From positions 1 through 33,320 of the forward strand of contig CAJWMI010000009.1 of assembly GCA_913043185.1 (NCBI GenBank): DNA of 33,320 bases, given 5' to 3'. Made by a program: the position numbers and the translations under genes. Source of the DNA: an uncultured Fidelibacterota bacterium. GTDB lineage: Bacteria; Marinisomatota; Marinisomatia; Marinisomatales; UBA1611. Under the pieces are notes generated by a model that saw nothing but the letters and a program-made list of their open reading frames with translations, ran no database searches and was not told the DNA's origin. The first letter of the stretch is position 1; every line of letters starts with the position of its first letter. Positions 9,901 to 16,005 of this stretch are shown here, in pieces.

Positions 9901-11754
9901 CGGGCCTTCTAAATCATATAGATCCCATGCTCTTACATGGTATTCATAAAACTTACCGGGCGCTACATTATCAATATATTTAGTATCCTTGATCTTTTCT
10001 GCAATCGATTTATCATTTTTATATACGCTATAGGATTCTGCATGAGGCAAAGCCTTCCACTTTACAAGCACTCTCTGGACTCCTCTTTTTGCAGCCATTT
10101 TTGGTCTCAATCCATCAGTGGAAAGTTTAATCTTTATATTTTCGTCTTTATTTTTAACCGTAACATTCATTCCACCGTTACCAGCATATTCTCCATTATT
10201 CCCATGACCATTACCAAAAGCTTTGATCATATATTTTCCAGGTATAATTCTATTCTCAAACGTGAATTTTCCCTTAGAGCCAGCAGTATACTCCTCCCAA
10301 AGAATATTATCGGCGGTATACAAAAATACTTTAGCCTCTTCTATCTTTTGCTGACCTTTCTCATTGATCAACTGACCATTAATCTTATAAATGCTGGGGG
10401 TTTTTTCTTTGGCAGGTGCAGATAGTGGCCCCTCAAGACCGTCGTCAGATAATGATGAAATTTCGTAAGTATACTGTGTTCCATAATCCAGGTCTTTATC
10501 AACATATGTGGTCTTTTTTGAGTTCGTAAGAGATTTTCCATCTCTGTATATATTGTATGATCCAGGACCATCTACAGGATCCCAGGTTATTGTGATGGAG
10601 TTCATATCATCAGTATATTTCTCTCCTAGCGCTAGTGTGATTTTTTCAGGTGGAGGATACTGTGCTTTGTCACATGCGGGGACAGATTGAGGTCCTTCAG
10701 ATCCATGCTTATCAACAGCAGAAACGGTGAAACAATTTTCTGAGCCAGGATCTGTTTTGGCAGCATATGTTATGGTTTTTACAGAATCAATCAGTGTTCC
10801 ATTTTGATAGATTTTATATTTAACGGCAAGTTCATGCTTAACCCACTTAAGCCCTACTACACTTTCCCCTGCTTCTGCCTTAATTTTCTTTACCTTTTTT
10901 ATTTCCTGATGGGTTTTAATAGACTGTGAATTGGATTTGGGTCCTTCTTCCTGATGATGATCAGTAGAAACAACGCTATATGAGTAGTCTTCATTATATT
11001 TTAGCTTATAATCCGTATACTCTGTTTCACTAGTGGAATTGATTAGATCATCATCCCTGTAAATATTATAGCCTGAAGCGTTTTCTATAGGATCCCATGA
11101 AAGTGTAACAGTATTCTGTCTGGCTCTTGCTTTTATTGTTTTAGGTGATCCTAATAGAGCTTTACCATATTCAGTAAGAGATCTTGCACTTTTTTCACCA
11201 TCGTTCTTGATAGCCACTACATTGTAACCAAAAGATTTACCTCCAGGTACTATTTCCTCATAATTTGGCTTAGTTGTTCTTTTTATCTCTTTATTGTTTT
11301 TGTAAATGATATATTCAGCTGCTGCATCCATTGGATCCCAAGTGATTATAATCTTATCTTGTTCAGATTTAACAGTAAGCTGTGGCGCATTTATACCTGG
11401 CAAAAAAGGGGTTAAGTTAGTTTTCGATGATGATCTTAAGTCGACCTCCATACTCAGCGCATAACCACCAGGGCCATACATGTTAAGCGTATATTTAGCA
11501 GGTGGAACCTTTCTAAGCTTAAATTTCCCATTCCCCTTTGCGCGTTCTGTTCTAAGTAAGAAAAGTTTCTTGTTATAGAGAGTAATGCGAGCATTTGGAA
11601 CCTTTTGACCTGCATCATCTTTTATGACTCCTGTTATCTCATACGTTTGCCCTAAAACACTGCCGCTAGCTATCAACACTATAAGTGCAATATTTATAGC
11701 AGAAAATGAGCGCATTGCGCCCTGAATACCATTAGATATTTTATTTTTTAACAC
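6925..11754 (-). CDS. Giant secreted FN3-repeat protein with degenerate caspase-like domain (1609 aa)
   Basis: Domains in order: signal peptide (ending near residue 36, SVLGQ), carboxypeptidase-regulatory-like domain (about 37-118), FN3 units 1-4 (121-453), a second carboxypeptidase-regulatory-like domain (454-547), FN3 units 5-10 (549-1055), two CARDB-like domains (about 1057-1285) and a caspase-like C-terminal domain (about 1320-1606). The catalytic motifs are degenerate: YYSGEG (1417-1422, Glu1421 for His) and MDVDFNN (1470-1476, Asp1473 for Cys). A run of twelve Lys (1493-1504) sits in the loop after the dead Cys position. The end, YYMLKGLRGDADNGD through RVLLRLP, is typical of the family. 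The start is GTG at 11754 (AGGA 11 bases upstream) or ATG at 11715. It is the upstream member of a tandem pair with the 989-residue gene. A scaffold or adhesin role is inferred; no activity is predicted. Confidence 0.8.
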   Translation of the reverse strand: MLKNKISNGIQGAMRSFSAINIALIVLIASGSVLGQTYEITGVIKDDAGQKVPNARITLYNKKLFLLRTERAKGNGKFKLRKVPPAKYTLNMYGPGGYALSMEVDLRSSSKTNLTPFLPGINAPQLTVKSEQDKIIITWDPMDAAAEYIIYKNNKEIKRTTKPNYEEIVPGGKSFGYNVVAIKNDGEKSARSLTEYGKALLGSPKTIKARARQNTVTLSWDPIENASGYNIYRDDDLINSTSETEYTDYKLKYNEDYSYSVVSTDHHQEEGPKSNSQSIKTHQEIKKVKKIKAEAGESVVGLKWVKHELAVKYKIYQNGTLIDSVKTITYAAKTDPGSENCFTVSAVDKHGSEGPQSVPACDKAQYPPPEKITLALGEKYTDDMNSITITWDPVDGPGSYNIYRDGKSLTNSKKTTYVDKDLDYGTQYTYEISSLSDDGLEGPLSAPAKEKTPSIYKINGQLINEKGQQKIEEAKVFLYTADNILWEEYTAGSKGKFTFENRIIPGKYMIKAFGNGHGNNGEYAGNGGMNVTVKNKDENIKIKLSTDGLRPKMAAKRGVQRVLVKWKALPHAESYSVYKNDKSIAEKIKDTKYIDNVAPGKFYEYHVRAWDLYDLEGPESNKQKQKASYQFPTLKPSVKMGTLKTEGSGRIVTLEWVAIPNVEKYALYRDSVMISKQAELIYVDSLEWGTEYKYNINSIDPDNDEGAMSEDVIVNTHPEVLIPEFVAQGNVNAIDLTWTDLAPVATYYKLFRNGNYLGDFDKPSFSDNVAPGKEYCYSVSAADQYGTEGEQSTTECAKGQFAPPTNFTAEVMRNTVSFSWKSVEGVSGYHLYRDGELILTTKEFSFLDQDLIFDRDFKYDIASFDQDGDDGPLVTVNVRTHEEVTSPVMSGAADLKQVTLTWNQLPLRIDHVYKVYRDGVLLADLTDTFYVDIVDPGQFYCYKVTAKDAYGTEGPSSNEECYKVLVNYPKGLTLTGDIKRVIFKWKQMLGAVQYRIYSHNKDNGETKFMTKTTSNYYIHKGLEFDEEYCYKLSSVDADGDEGPLSPVMCGWVLPPPHLTLVEKYFVEQSDNQILDGSEKGLIVVKIVNDGRSPARELKPWLEPLDFSNTPSLVIDTVETIPVLGVGDSITINFPVYAKLKIETGERKFNIRIDEYAGTDLSPEEVTFPTLAVVPPNLVISDFAIDNEFGHHYIPKNETTTLTVRFQNLSIGKTDTAILAFRRGEGFENDADEIKNFGLVPGGAWFDYSFEVLAKEDRFTVYFDTYDYFDVRKTIPIHLEVLKHYKGKDDLEAIDVPVSDFKPPGQLPKDHKLLTGLPDVNVSRDIIGVVLGNKQFWTEKIPGNTSSEEDVKIVREYYNKLFGIKNHQMVPSQFWLFDNGVTINNFNEIFNPNIGFIRDKIQSVVEYSKIDTIDLMLYYSGEGTTIAGEKCIIPYDADKNKIHSFFKIKDLYSMLHEIKKIDNIGDIFVFMDVDFNNSAFKQNLTAAAPAADDKKKKKKKKKKKKNVEEIVQPVFPKELIPPTGITTFYAANTTEKSYDHPDSNNGIFTYYMLKGLRGDADNGDKAITVEELHNYIRKNVHDTTKSLYSSLPQTPQLFTEKPNRVLLRLP
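7241..7276 (-). repeat. Nine-base microsatellite, four exact copies, coding for twelve Lys
   Basis: The plus strand shows TTTTTCTTC four times without interruption, read on the coding strand as AAG-AAG-AAA times four. It encodes the poly-Lys run at residues 1493-1504 of the 1609-residue protein. Because the unit is three codons, copy-number change by slippage would keep the frame and alter the run by three Lys per unit. Confidence 0.9.
8590..11394 (-). repeat. Ten FN3 repeats, strictly alternating A-B subtypes, within the 1609-aa protein
   Basis: The units cover about residues 121-200, 201-285, 286-365, 366-453, then 549-628, 629-722, 723-801, 802-885, 886-966 and 967-1055. A second carboxypeptidase-regulatory-like domain (454-547) interrupts the array. 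Odd units carry a PG-x-x-(F/Y)-x-Y strand and typically a YGTEG-like turn (subtype A). Even units carry an acidic D.DGDEGPLS-like turn, often ending TH(Q/P/E)E (subtype B). C-x19-C pairs occur at C341/C361, C776/C796, C941/C961 and C1029/C1049. Confidence 0.75.
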
Positions 11755-11907
11755 TTTTTATATATTCCTATTCCAAATCGAAGCATTTACCTCGGTTTTT
11801 GGACTCCGCTTTTAACTTATTTGCATCGATTAATACGACGCTTACCAAGTTAAATAACAGAATAATTAATTACAAGAATTAAGGAAAATATAAATATTAT
11901 TTGTTTT

Positions 11908-12474
11908 TTATGTATTTGATGGTTCGATCGCCGCATACTTCTGCCAAAATCTGACTGATCTTGCCCATTCTTCAGATGAGTAAACAGCTTCCGTTCCACC
12001 TTCCAGATTTAGTTGGTTTCTCATCATAGTTACTGGCCCTATTGGCATGACATCCTCACCCTCAGGCAGGGCATTAATACTAATTAATTCCCAATCTGAA
12101 TCTGTAGTGTTCTCATCATTCTCTGCCAAAACATCATGACGATATAAGATTAGACTGACAGAGCCAGCTTTCAACGGATTTCCGTTTAATGCGCGTACTT
12201 GTATATACGGTTCTTCTTCGGGCCTTCTTTTCACATGTTTTGCAATGAGCTTGATTTCATCAGTTATTTTTACATATGGGCAGAATACCTGTTCAACATA
12301 GTCATGGTCAAGCTTTACAATCCGAACCCCATCCCTGTATCCATCTTCAAACTCACTCCTATTCAATTTATCTTCAGCATGTTTCGCAAAAAACTCAAAG
12401 GATAACTCTTCAGAATAGGTTTTCCCTGATTTTTTAATCTGCCTTCTAACAAAATTATTTACTGCAACTTTCAT
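11908..12474 (-). CDS. DUF3228-like conserved hypothetical protein
   Basis: This 188-residue soluble protein has no signal peptide or membrane segment. It resembles the DUF3228 family as I recall it: an N-terminal GYRDGVRIVKL segment (about residues 45-55), a central strand with VSLILYRHDVLAE, then WELISINALPEGEDVMPIGP and TMMRNQLNLEGGT near the C-terminus. The length also fits that family. The biochemical function of the family is not known to me. The start is ATG at 12474, diverging from the DUF92 fusion gene across 66 bases. Downstream, 153 bases separate it from the giant FN3 gene, so it is probably transcribed separately from the surface-protein genes. The family assignment rests on motif memory and needs a profile search. 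Confidence 0.6.
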   Translation of the reverse strand: MKVAVNNFVRRQIKKSGKTYSEELSFEFFAKHAEDKLNRSEFEDGYRDGVRIVKLDHDYVEQVFCPYVKITDEIKLIAKHVKRRPEEEPYIQVRALNGNPLKAGSVSLILYRHDVLAENDENTTDSDWELISINALPEGEDVMPIGPVTMMRNQLNLEGGTEAVYSSEEWARSVRFWQKYAAIEPSNT

Positions 12475-12540
12475 TTGATAATTTATATAATAATAGTAAT
12501 AACCTTGCAGTATGGATATAAAATCAAATAATTTGTAAAT
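12475..12540. promoter_or_regulatory. Divergent intergenic region between the DUF3228-like and DUF92-fusion genes
   Basis: These 66 very AT-rich bases separate two divergent start codons and must hold the start signals of both genes unless transcription begins inside a gene. On the plus strand TTGCAG (12505-12510) with ATAATT (12528-12533) is a weak sigma70-like match, and TATAAA occurs at 12517-12522. No convincing element was found for the minus strand. No Shine-Dalgarno sequence precedes the plus-strand ATG. Confidence 0.35.
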
Positions 12541-14004
12541 ATGACGAATAATATTTTAATAGATCTGGTTGCAAATGAGTGGTATCTATTTATACTATTT
12601 TTTATCTCAATAATTATATTGATATCATTAAGCGAACTCTCATTGAGAAAAAAAATATGTTCGAACCATACAAATAGGATAATAATTCATATAACTGTTG
12701 GCATAGCAGTATCCTTAACCCCTCATATTTTCACTACTAGCTTACAACCAGGTCTATTAGCGTTGATTTTTTTTCTCATTAATCTAATAAGTTATAATAA
12801 TAATATGCTAAATAGCTTTCACTCTATTGAAAGGATCTCCTATGGCACCATATACTTTCCACTTTCGTATTTATTGATCGCTATTCCATTTTGGGATTAT
12901 CCGATCCATATCACAATATCATTCATGATCTTGTCAATAGCTGATCCAGTTGCAGCTATTGTTGGTAAAAATATATCTAAACCTGTTTCTTATACTATAT
13001 TAGATGATCAAAAAACTGTACAGGGCTCAGCCACTATGTTTATATGCACCATGATAATTGTATTTATACTATCTAATTATTTTTTCCATGATTGGGATTT
13101 AGGTTTTAAGATAGTTGCAGCAGTATCTATCGGGCTAGCTGTGACAATAGCAGAAGCTCTTAGCTATAAGGGATCTGATAATCTCACTGTCCCCATTACA
13201 GCTTTTCTTTTCATCGAATTATTCAATCATATAAACAAAAATGGATTAATGACAGATAATTTTCTTTTTGTAGCATTAATTCTGTTTATCCTATTTATTT
13301 CATATAAAAAAAAGCAACTATCCATTAGTGGATATATTGGTGCAGTCATAATGGCCATACTCTTATATGGGTTTGGAGGAAGTAGCTATATATATCCTCT
13401 AGTAGTTTTTTTCCTTACCTCATCTATTTTATCTCATTTTGATAAAGAAAATATCAAAATAAAAAAAAGTAATAGAAATATTTCTCAGGTTTATGCTAAT
13501 GGTGGAGTAGCATTATTTATATGCATAATAAATCATTTTTACTATCATGATCTAATGTACCCTTGTTTTTTAGCATCCGCTGCAGCTGCTAACTCAGATA
13601 CTTGGGGAACAGAATTAGGAAAAATGTCAAATAAAAATCCAATAGATATTATCTCTGGGCATGAGATAGCACCTGGCACATCAGGAGGCATTACCCTAAT
13701 CGGCACTATAGGATCTATTTTAGGGTCATTTGTAATTGGAATAGTAGGTCATTATTTTTATGTCAGTTTAAATCTACTATTATTAGTAATTATTTCAGGA
13801 TTCCTGTCGTCTATAATCGATTCAATACTTGGGAGCACAGTTCAAGCTAGGTACATATCAGCAGATGGTTTCATTATCACAGAAAAATATAAAAAATTAT
13901 TTTACTTATTCACAGGCTCAAATAAAATCAATAATGACATAGTAAATCTCTACTGCACTCTATCGGGACCATTTATTTTTTTATTATTATTTTCTTTTAT
14001 ATAA
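12541..14004 (+). CDS. Fused phytol/dolichol-kinase-like and DUF92 (phytyl-phosphate-kinase-like) membrane protein
   Basis: This 487-residue polytopic membrane protein combines two families. Residues 1 to about 235 match CTP-dependent polyprenol kinases (SEC59/VTE5 type), with SIADPVAAIVGK (132-143), KTVQGSATMF (158-167) and EALSYKGSDNLTVP (205-218). Residues about 255-487 match DUF92, with RNISQVYANGGVA (312-324), ASAAAANSDTWGTELG (345-360), APGTSGGITLIGT (377-389) and IDSILGSTVQARY (426-438). In plants VTE5 phosphorylates phytol and the DUF92 protein VTE6 makes phytyl diphosphate. The fusion would therefore turn an isoprenoid alcohol into its diphosphate in the membrane. The substrate here (phytol, farnesol, geranylgeraniol) is inferred, not shown. 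The start is ATG at 12541; a hairpin terminator follows the stop. Confidence 0.78.
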   Translation: MTNNILIDLVANEWYLFILFFISIIILISLSELSLRKKICSNHTNRIIIHITVGIAVSLTPHIFTTSLQPGLLALIFFLINLISYNNNMLNSFHSIERISYGTIYFPLSYLLIAIPFWDYPIHITISFMILSIADPVAAIVGKNISKPVSYTILDDQKTVQGSATMFICTMIIVFILSNYFFHDWDLGFKIVAAVSIGLAVTIAEALSYKGSDNLTVPITAFLFIELFNHINKNGLMTDNFLFVALILFILFISYKKKQLSISGYIGAVIMAILLYGFGGSSYIYPLVVFFLTSSILSHFDKENIKIKKSNRNISQVYANGGVALFICIINHFYYHDLMYPCFLASAAAANSDTWGTELGKMSNKNPIDIISGHEIAPGTSGGITLIGTIGSILGSFVIGIVGHYFYVSLNLLLLVIISGFLSSIIDSILGSTVQARYISADGFIITEKYKKLFYLFTGSNKINNDIVNLYCTLSGPFIFLLLFSFI

Positions 14005-14006
14005 AA

Positions 14007-14034
14007 AAATAGAGCCTCAATAGAGACTCTATTT
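14007..14034. terminator. Hairpin terminator between convergent genes, best on the minus strand
   Basis: AAATAGAG (14007-14014) pairs with CTCTATTT (14027-14034). Inside, after one C/A mismatch, CTC pairs with GAG around an AATA loop. Read on the minus strand the stem is followed by a run of seven T, as expected for intrinsic termination of the transcript coming from the DUF350 gene. It lies three bases after the stop of the plus-strand fusion gene, so it may also act there, but the T-run in that direction is poor. Confidence 0.75.
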
Positions 14035-14065
14035 ATCATATTTAATCTGATATATTCTGTATAGA

Positions 14066-14299
14066 TCAGATAACTTTATATACCAGCAAACCAACCATCA
14101 CAATAAGAGAAATGAAAATTAGAGCGACACCCATGTTTCCCTTTTTTATTTCCTCCCACTCATCAATTTCAGTTGATAGCCAATCAAAAACCTTTAGCGC
14201 TATTCCTACGCCAAACGCGAATCCTACCGCAGCAGTAATAGACCATCCTACAGCCCTTAGATATTGTAATAATGTTTCTTCTAAACCAAGACCAAGCAT
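14066..14299 (-). CDS. Small DUF350-like membrane protein
   Basis: This 77-residue protein has two hydrophobic segments (about residues 15-36 and 56-76). Between them is an acidic amphipathic stretch, FDWLSTEIDEWEEIKKGN, which with the preceding GIALKVFDWL matches the DUF350 (YjfL) family signature. Many DUF350 proteins have two such units; this one has a single unit and could work as a dimer. Function is not established for the family. The start is ATG at 14299. It has the strongest ribosome binding site in the window: AAGGAGGG at 14310-14303, four bases before the start counted from GGAGG, overlapping the stop codon of the upstream secreted-protein gene. The tight spacing suggests the two are translated together. 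A hairpin terminator lies downstream. Confidence 0.7.
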   Translation of the reverse strand: MLGLGLEETLLQYLRAVGWSITAAVGFAFGVGIALKVFDWLSTEIDEWEEIKKGNMGVALIFISLIVMVGLLVYKVI

Positions 14300-14308
14300 A
14301 TTCCCTCC

Positions 14309-14743
14309 TTATGATGTTACTAGATCAATTTTTTGCATAAACTCCGATGAATCTAAAGTGCCAGCTGCAAGCTCTATCGCAATGTCTGAAGAACATGTTG
14401 CTTCAAAAACCATTGTCTCTCCTTTAGATGCTGGAACATTTACTCTTACGCTGATTTCTTTAGGCACATAAGCATTTGATAAGCCTAGGCTATTCTGATG
14501 AGATACAGCCTGACCAGCAGAAGCAAAGCCAACAAGCATAACCATTTCAAAGTTATTTCTATTACTTTCGAGTGTCAGAGAAAATAGGTTATTCCCAAAA
14601 TCCATAGCTGAAGCATCGACAGACACTCTATAAGATGAGCAGACAGTCTTTATTTTCTTTTTAAATGCATAGTTCGCAAAGGCATAGTTCATCGCCAATA
14701 TTGAGAGGCAACATATAAACGCTATAGATCTTTTGTTTATCAA
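14309..14743 (-). CDS. Small secreted protein of unknown function
   Basis: I do not recognise this 144-residue protein. It has an N-terminal signal peptide (hydrophobic residues about 7-18, likely cleavage after AFA near residue 24). The mature part is beta-rich in appearance (YRVSVDASAMDF, LFSLTLESNR, EISVRVNVPASKGETMVFEATC). Only two Cys remain after cleavage, C35 and C117, which could form one disulfide. The start is a TTG at 14743; the next in-frame ATG falls inside the signal sequence, so TTG is the better choice. It lies nine bases upstream of the DUF350-like gene, whose ribosome binding site overlaps its stop codon, so the two are probably one unit. It follows hutI by 57 bases that include an AT-rich hairpin. 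Confidence 0.6.
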   Translation of the reverse strand: MINKRSIAFICCLSILAMNYAFANYAFKKKIKTVCSSYRVSVDASAMDFGNNLFSLTLESNRNNFEMVMLVGFASAGQAVSHQNSLGLSNAYVPKEISVRVNVPASKGETMVFEATCSSDIAIELAAGTLDSSEFMQKIDLVTS

Positions 14744-14783
14744 AATATTTTTCCCAAAATGATGTTCAATTTTAATCTTTAGA

Positions 14784-14810
14784 TATATTTTAACAAAAGG
14801 TTAAAATATA
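14784..14810 (-). terminator. Perfect 11-bp AT-rich hairpin at the hutI stop codon
   Basis: TATATTTTAAC (14784-14794) and GTTAAAATATA (14800-14810) are exact inverse repeats around a five-base loop. The stem includes the hutI stop codon at 14803-14801. There is a single G-C pair and no long T-run afterwards, so it would be a weak intrinsic terminator. It may instead be an mRNA 3' structure or a protein-binding site. Confidence 0.4.
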
Positions 14811-16003
14811 AATTTTCCGGATTTTATTACTGATTTTATCGGATTTGTAGAAAATTTGTAAGGTATCTGAATCGGGTTGTATATATCCCAAATGATTATA
14901 TCCGCGTTCTTACCATTCTCAATTGAGCCACATTTGTCACTAATGTTTAGCAATTTTGCGGGGACATAGGTACTCGAATAGATTGCATCTAATATATCCA
15001 TTTTCATAAAAATTGATGATACAGTAATAATAAATATCATAGACTGAATATTACAGCTACCAGGATTATAATCGGTGGCAATAGCAACCTCTATACCCGC
15101 CTCTTTTATTTTATGGTATGGAGCAAAATTTGAATGCCCTAAAAAAAATGTTGTGCCCGGTAACAGCACCGCCTTTGTTTTTGATTTAGCCATACTTTTT
15201 ATATCACTAGCATCTATATTCATTAAGTGATCGGCAGAGACAACATTTAAATTACTAGCTAATTTTGATGCTCCCAGATTATTGAATTCATCCGCGTGGA
15301 TTCTGGGAAGCAAACCATATTCTAACCCTTTATTTAAGATACGTTCTGATTGATCAAGATTAAAATATCCCTCCTCGCAAAATACATCATTAAAAACTGC
15401 AATCCCCTGGTCTGCGACTTCAGGTATTATAACATCACACAATAGATCCACATAAGACTCTGTATTATTTTTATATTCTAATGGAACTGCATGAGCGCCC
15501 ATAAATGTAGGAATTATATCTATATCGTGATCACTATTTACTTCATGTAATACTTTAAGTGATTTTAGCTCTGACTCTAAATCTAAACCATATCCACTTT
15601 TTGCTTCTATTGTAGTTGTACCTAATTTCAAAAAATTATTCATCCTGGTTGTGACTCTATTAATTAGTTCGGTTTCAGATGAACTACGTACCCCATTTAC
15701 ACTAGTATTAATACCGCCGCCCTTATTAGCTATCTCTTCATAGGTATATCCTTTTGTTCTCATATCAAACTCACTTTCTCTTTCATCAAGAAAAACAGGG
15801 TGTGTATGGCAGTCTACAAATCCTGGGGTAACCAATTTATTCTCACAATCAAATACTTCATTGACATCGTCTAGCTGACTTCCTATATCAATTATTTTAC
15901 CATCAGAAATAACAATTTCCATGTCCTCTAAAGAGACCACAGAATTATCTACAGAGCTATATGTAACTAGATTACCAATATTAATTAATTTTACTGCATT
16001 CAT
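14801..16003 (-). CDS. hutI: Imidazolonepropionase
   Basis: This enzyme hydrolyses 4-imidazolone-5-propanoate to N-formimino-L-glutamate, the third step of histidine breakdown in the cytoplasm. The 400 residues have the family length and the amidohydrolase metal set: H66 and H68 in HTHP, H236 in RIHADEF, D311 in TDYNPGS. Catalytic E239 and H259 (SADHL) are also present. GGGI (95-98), AKSGYGL (134-140) and GAHAVP (169-174) fit HutI rather than other amidohydrolases. ATG at 16003 is the natural start, two bases after the hutU stop; an upstream GTG-type extension would overlap hutU and has no family counterpart. It is clearly co-transcribed with hutU. Confidence 0.95.
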   Translation of the reverse strand: MNAVKLINIGNLVTYSSVDNSVVSLEDMEIVISDGKIIDIGSQLDDVNEVFDCENKLVTPGFVDCHTHPVFLDERESEFDMRTKGYTYEEIANKGGGINTSVNGVRSSSETELINRVTTRMNNFLKLGTTTIEAKSGYGLDLESELKSLKVLHEVNSDHDIDIIPTFMGAHAVPLEYKNNTESYVDLLCDVIIPEVADQGIAVFNDVFCEEGYFNLDQSERILNKGLEYGLLPRIHADEFNNLGASKLASNLNVVSADHLMNIDASDIKSMAKSKTKAVLLPGTTFFLGHSNFAPYHKIKEAGIEVAIATDYNPGSCNIQSMIFIITVSSIFMKMDILDAIYSSTYVPAKLLNISDKCGSIENGKNADIIIWDIYNPIQIPYKFSTNPIKSVIKSGKFIF

Positions 16004-16005
16004 AT

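Noticed and set aside
9937..10425. Plus-strand 162-codon open frame
   Set aside because: It lies wholly antisense to well-defined FN3 domains of the 1609-aa protein and shows no family motifs of its own.
11755..11907. Promoter for the pseudocaspase genes
   Set aside because: Several TTG-type boxes occur, but none has a well-spaced partner on the minus strand; not supported well enough to list.
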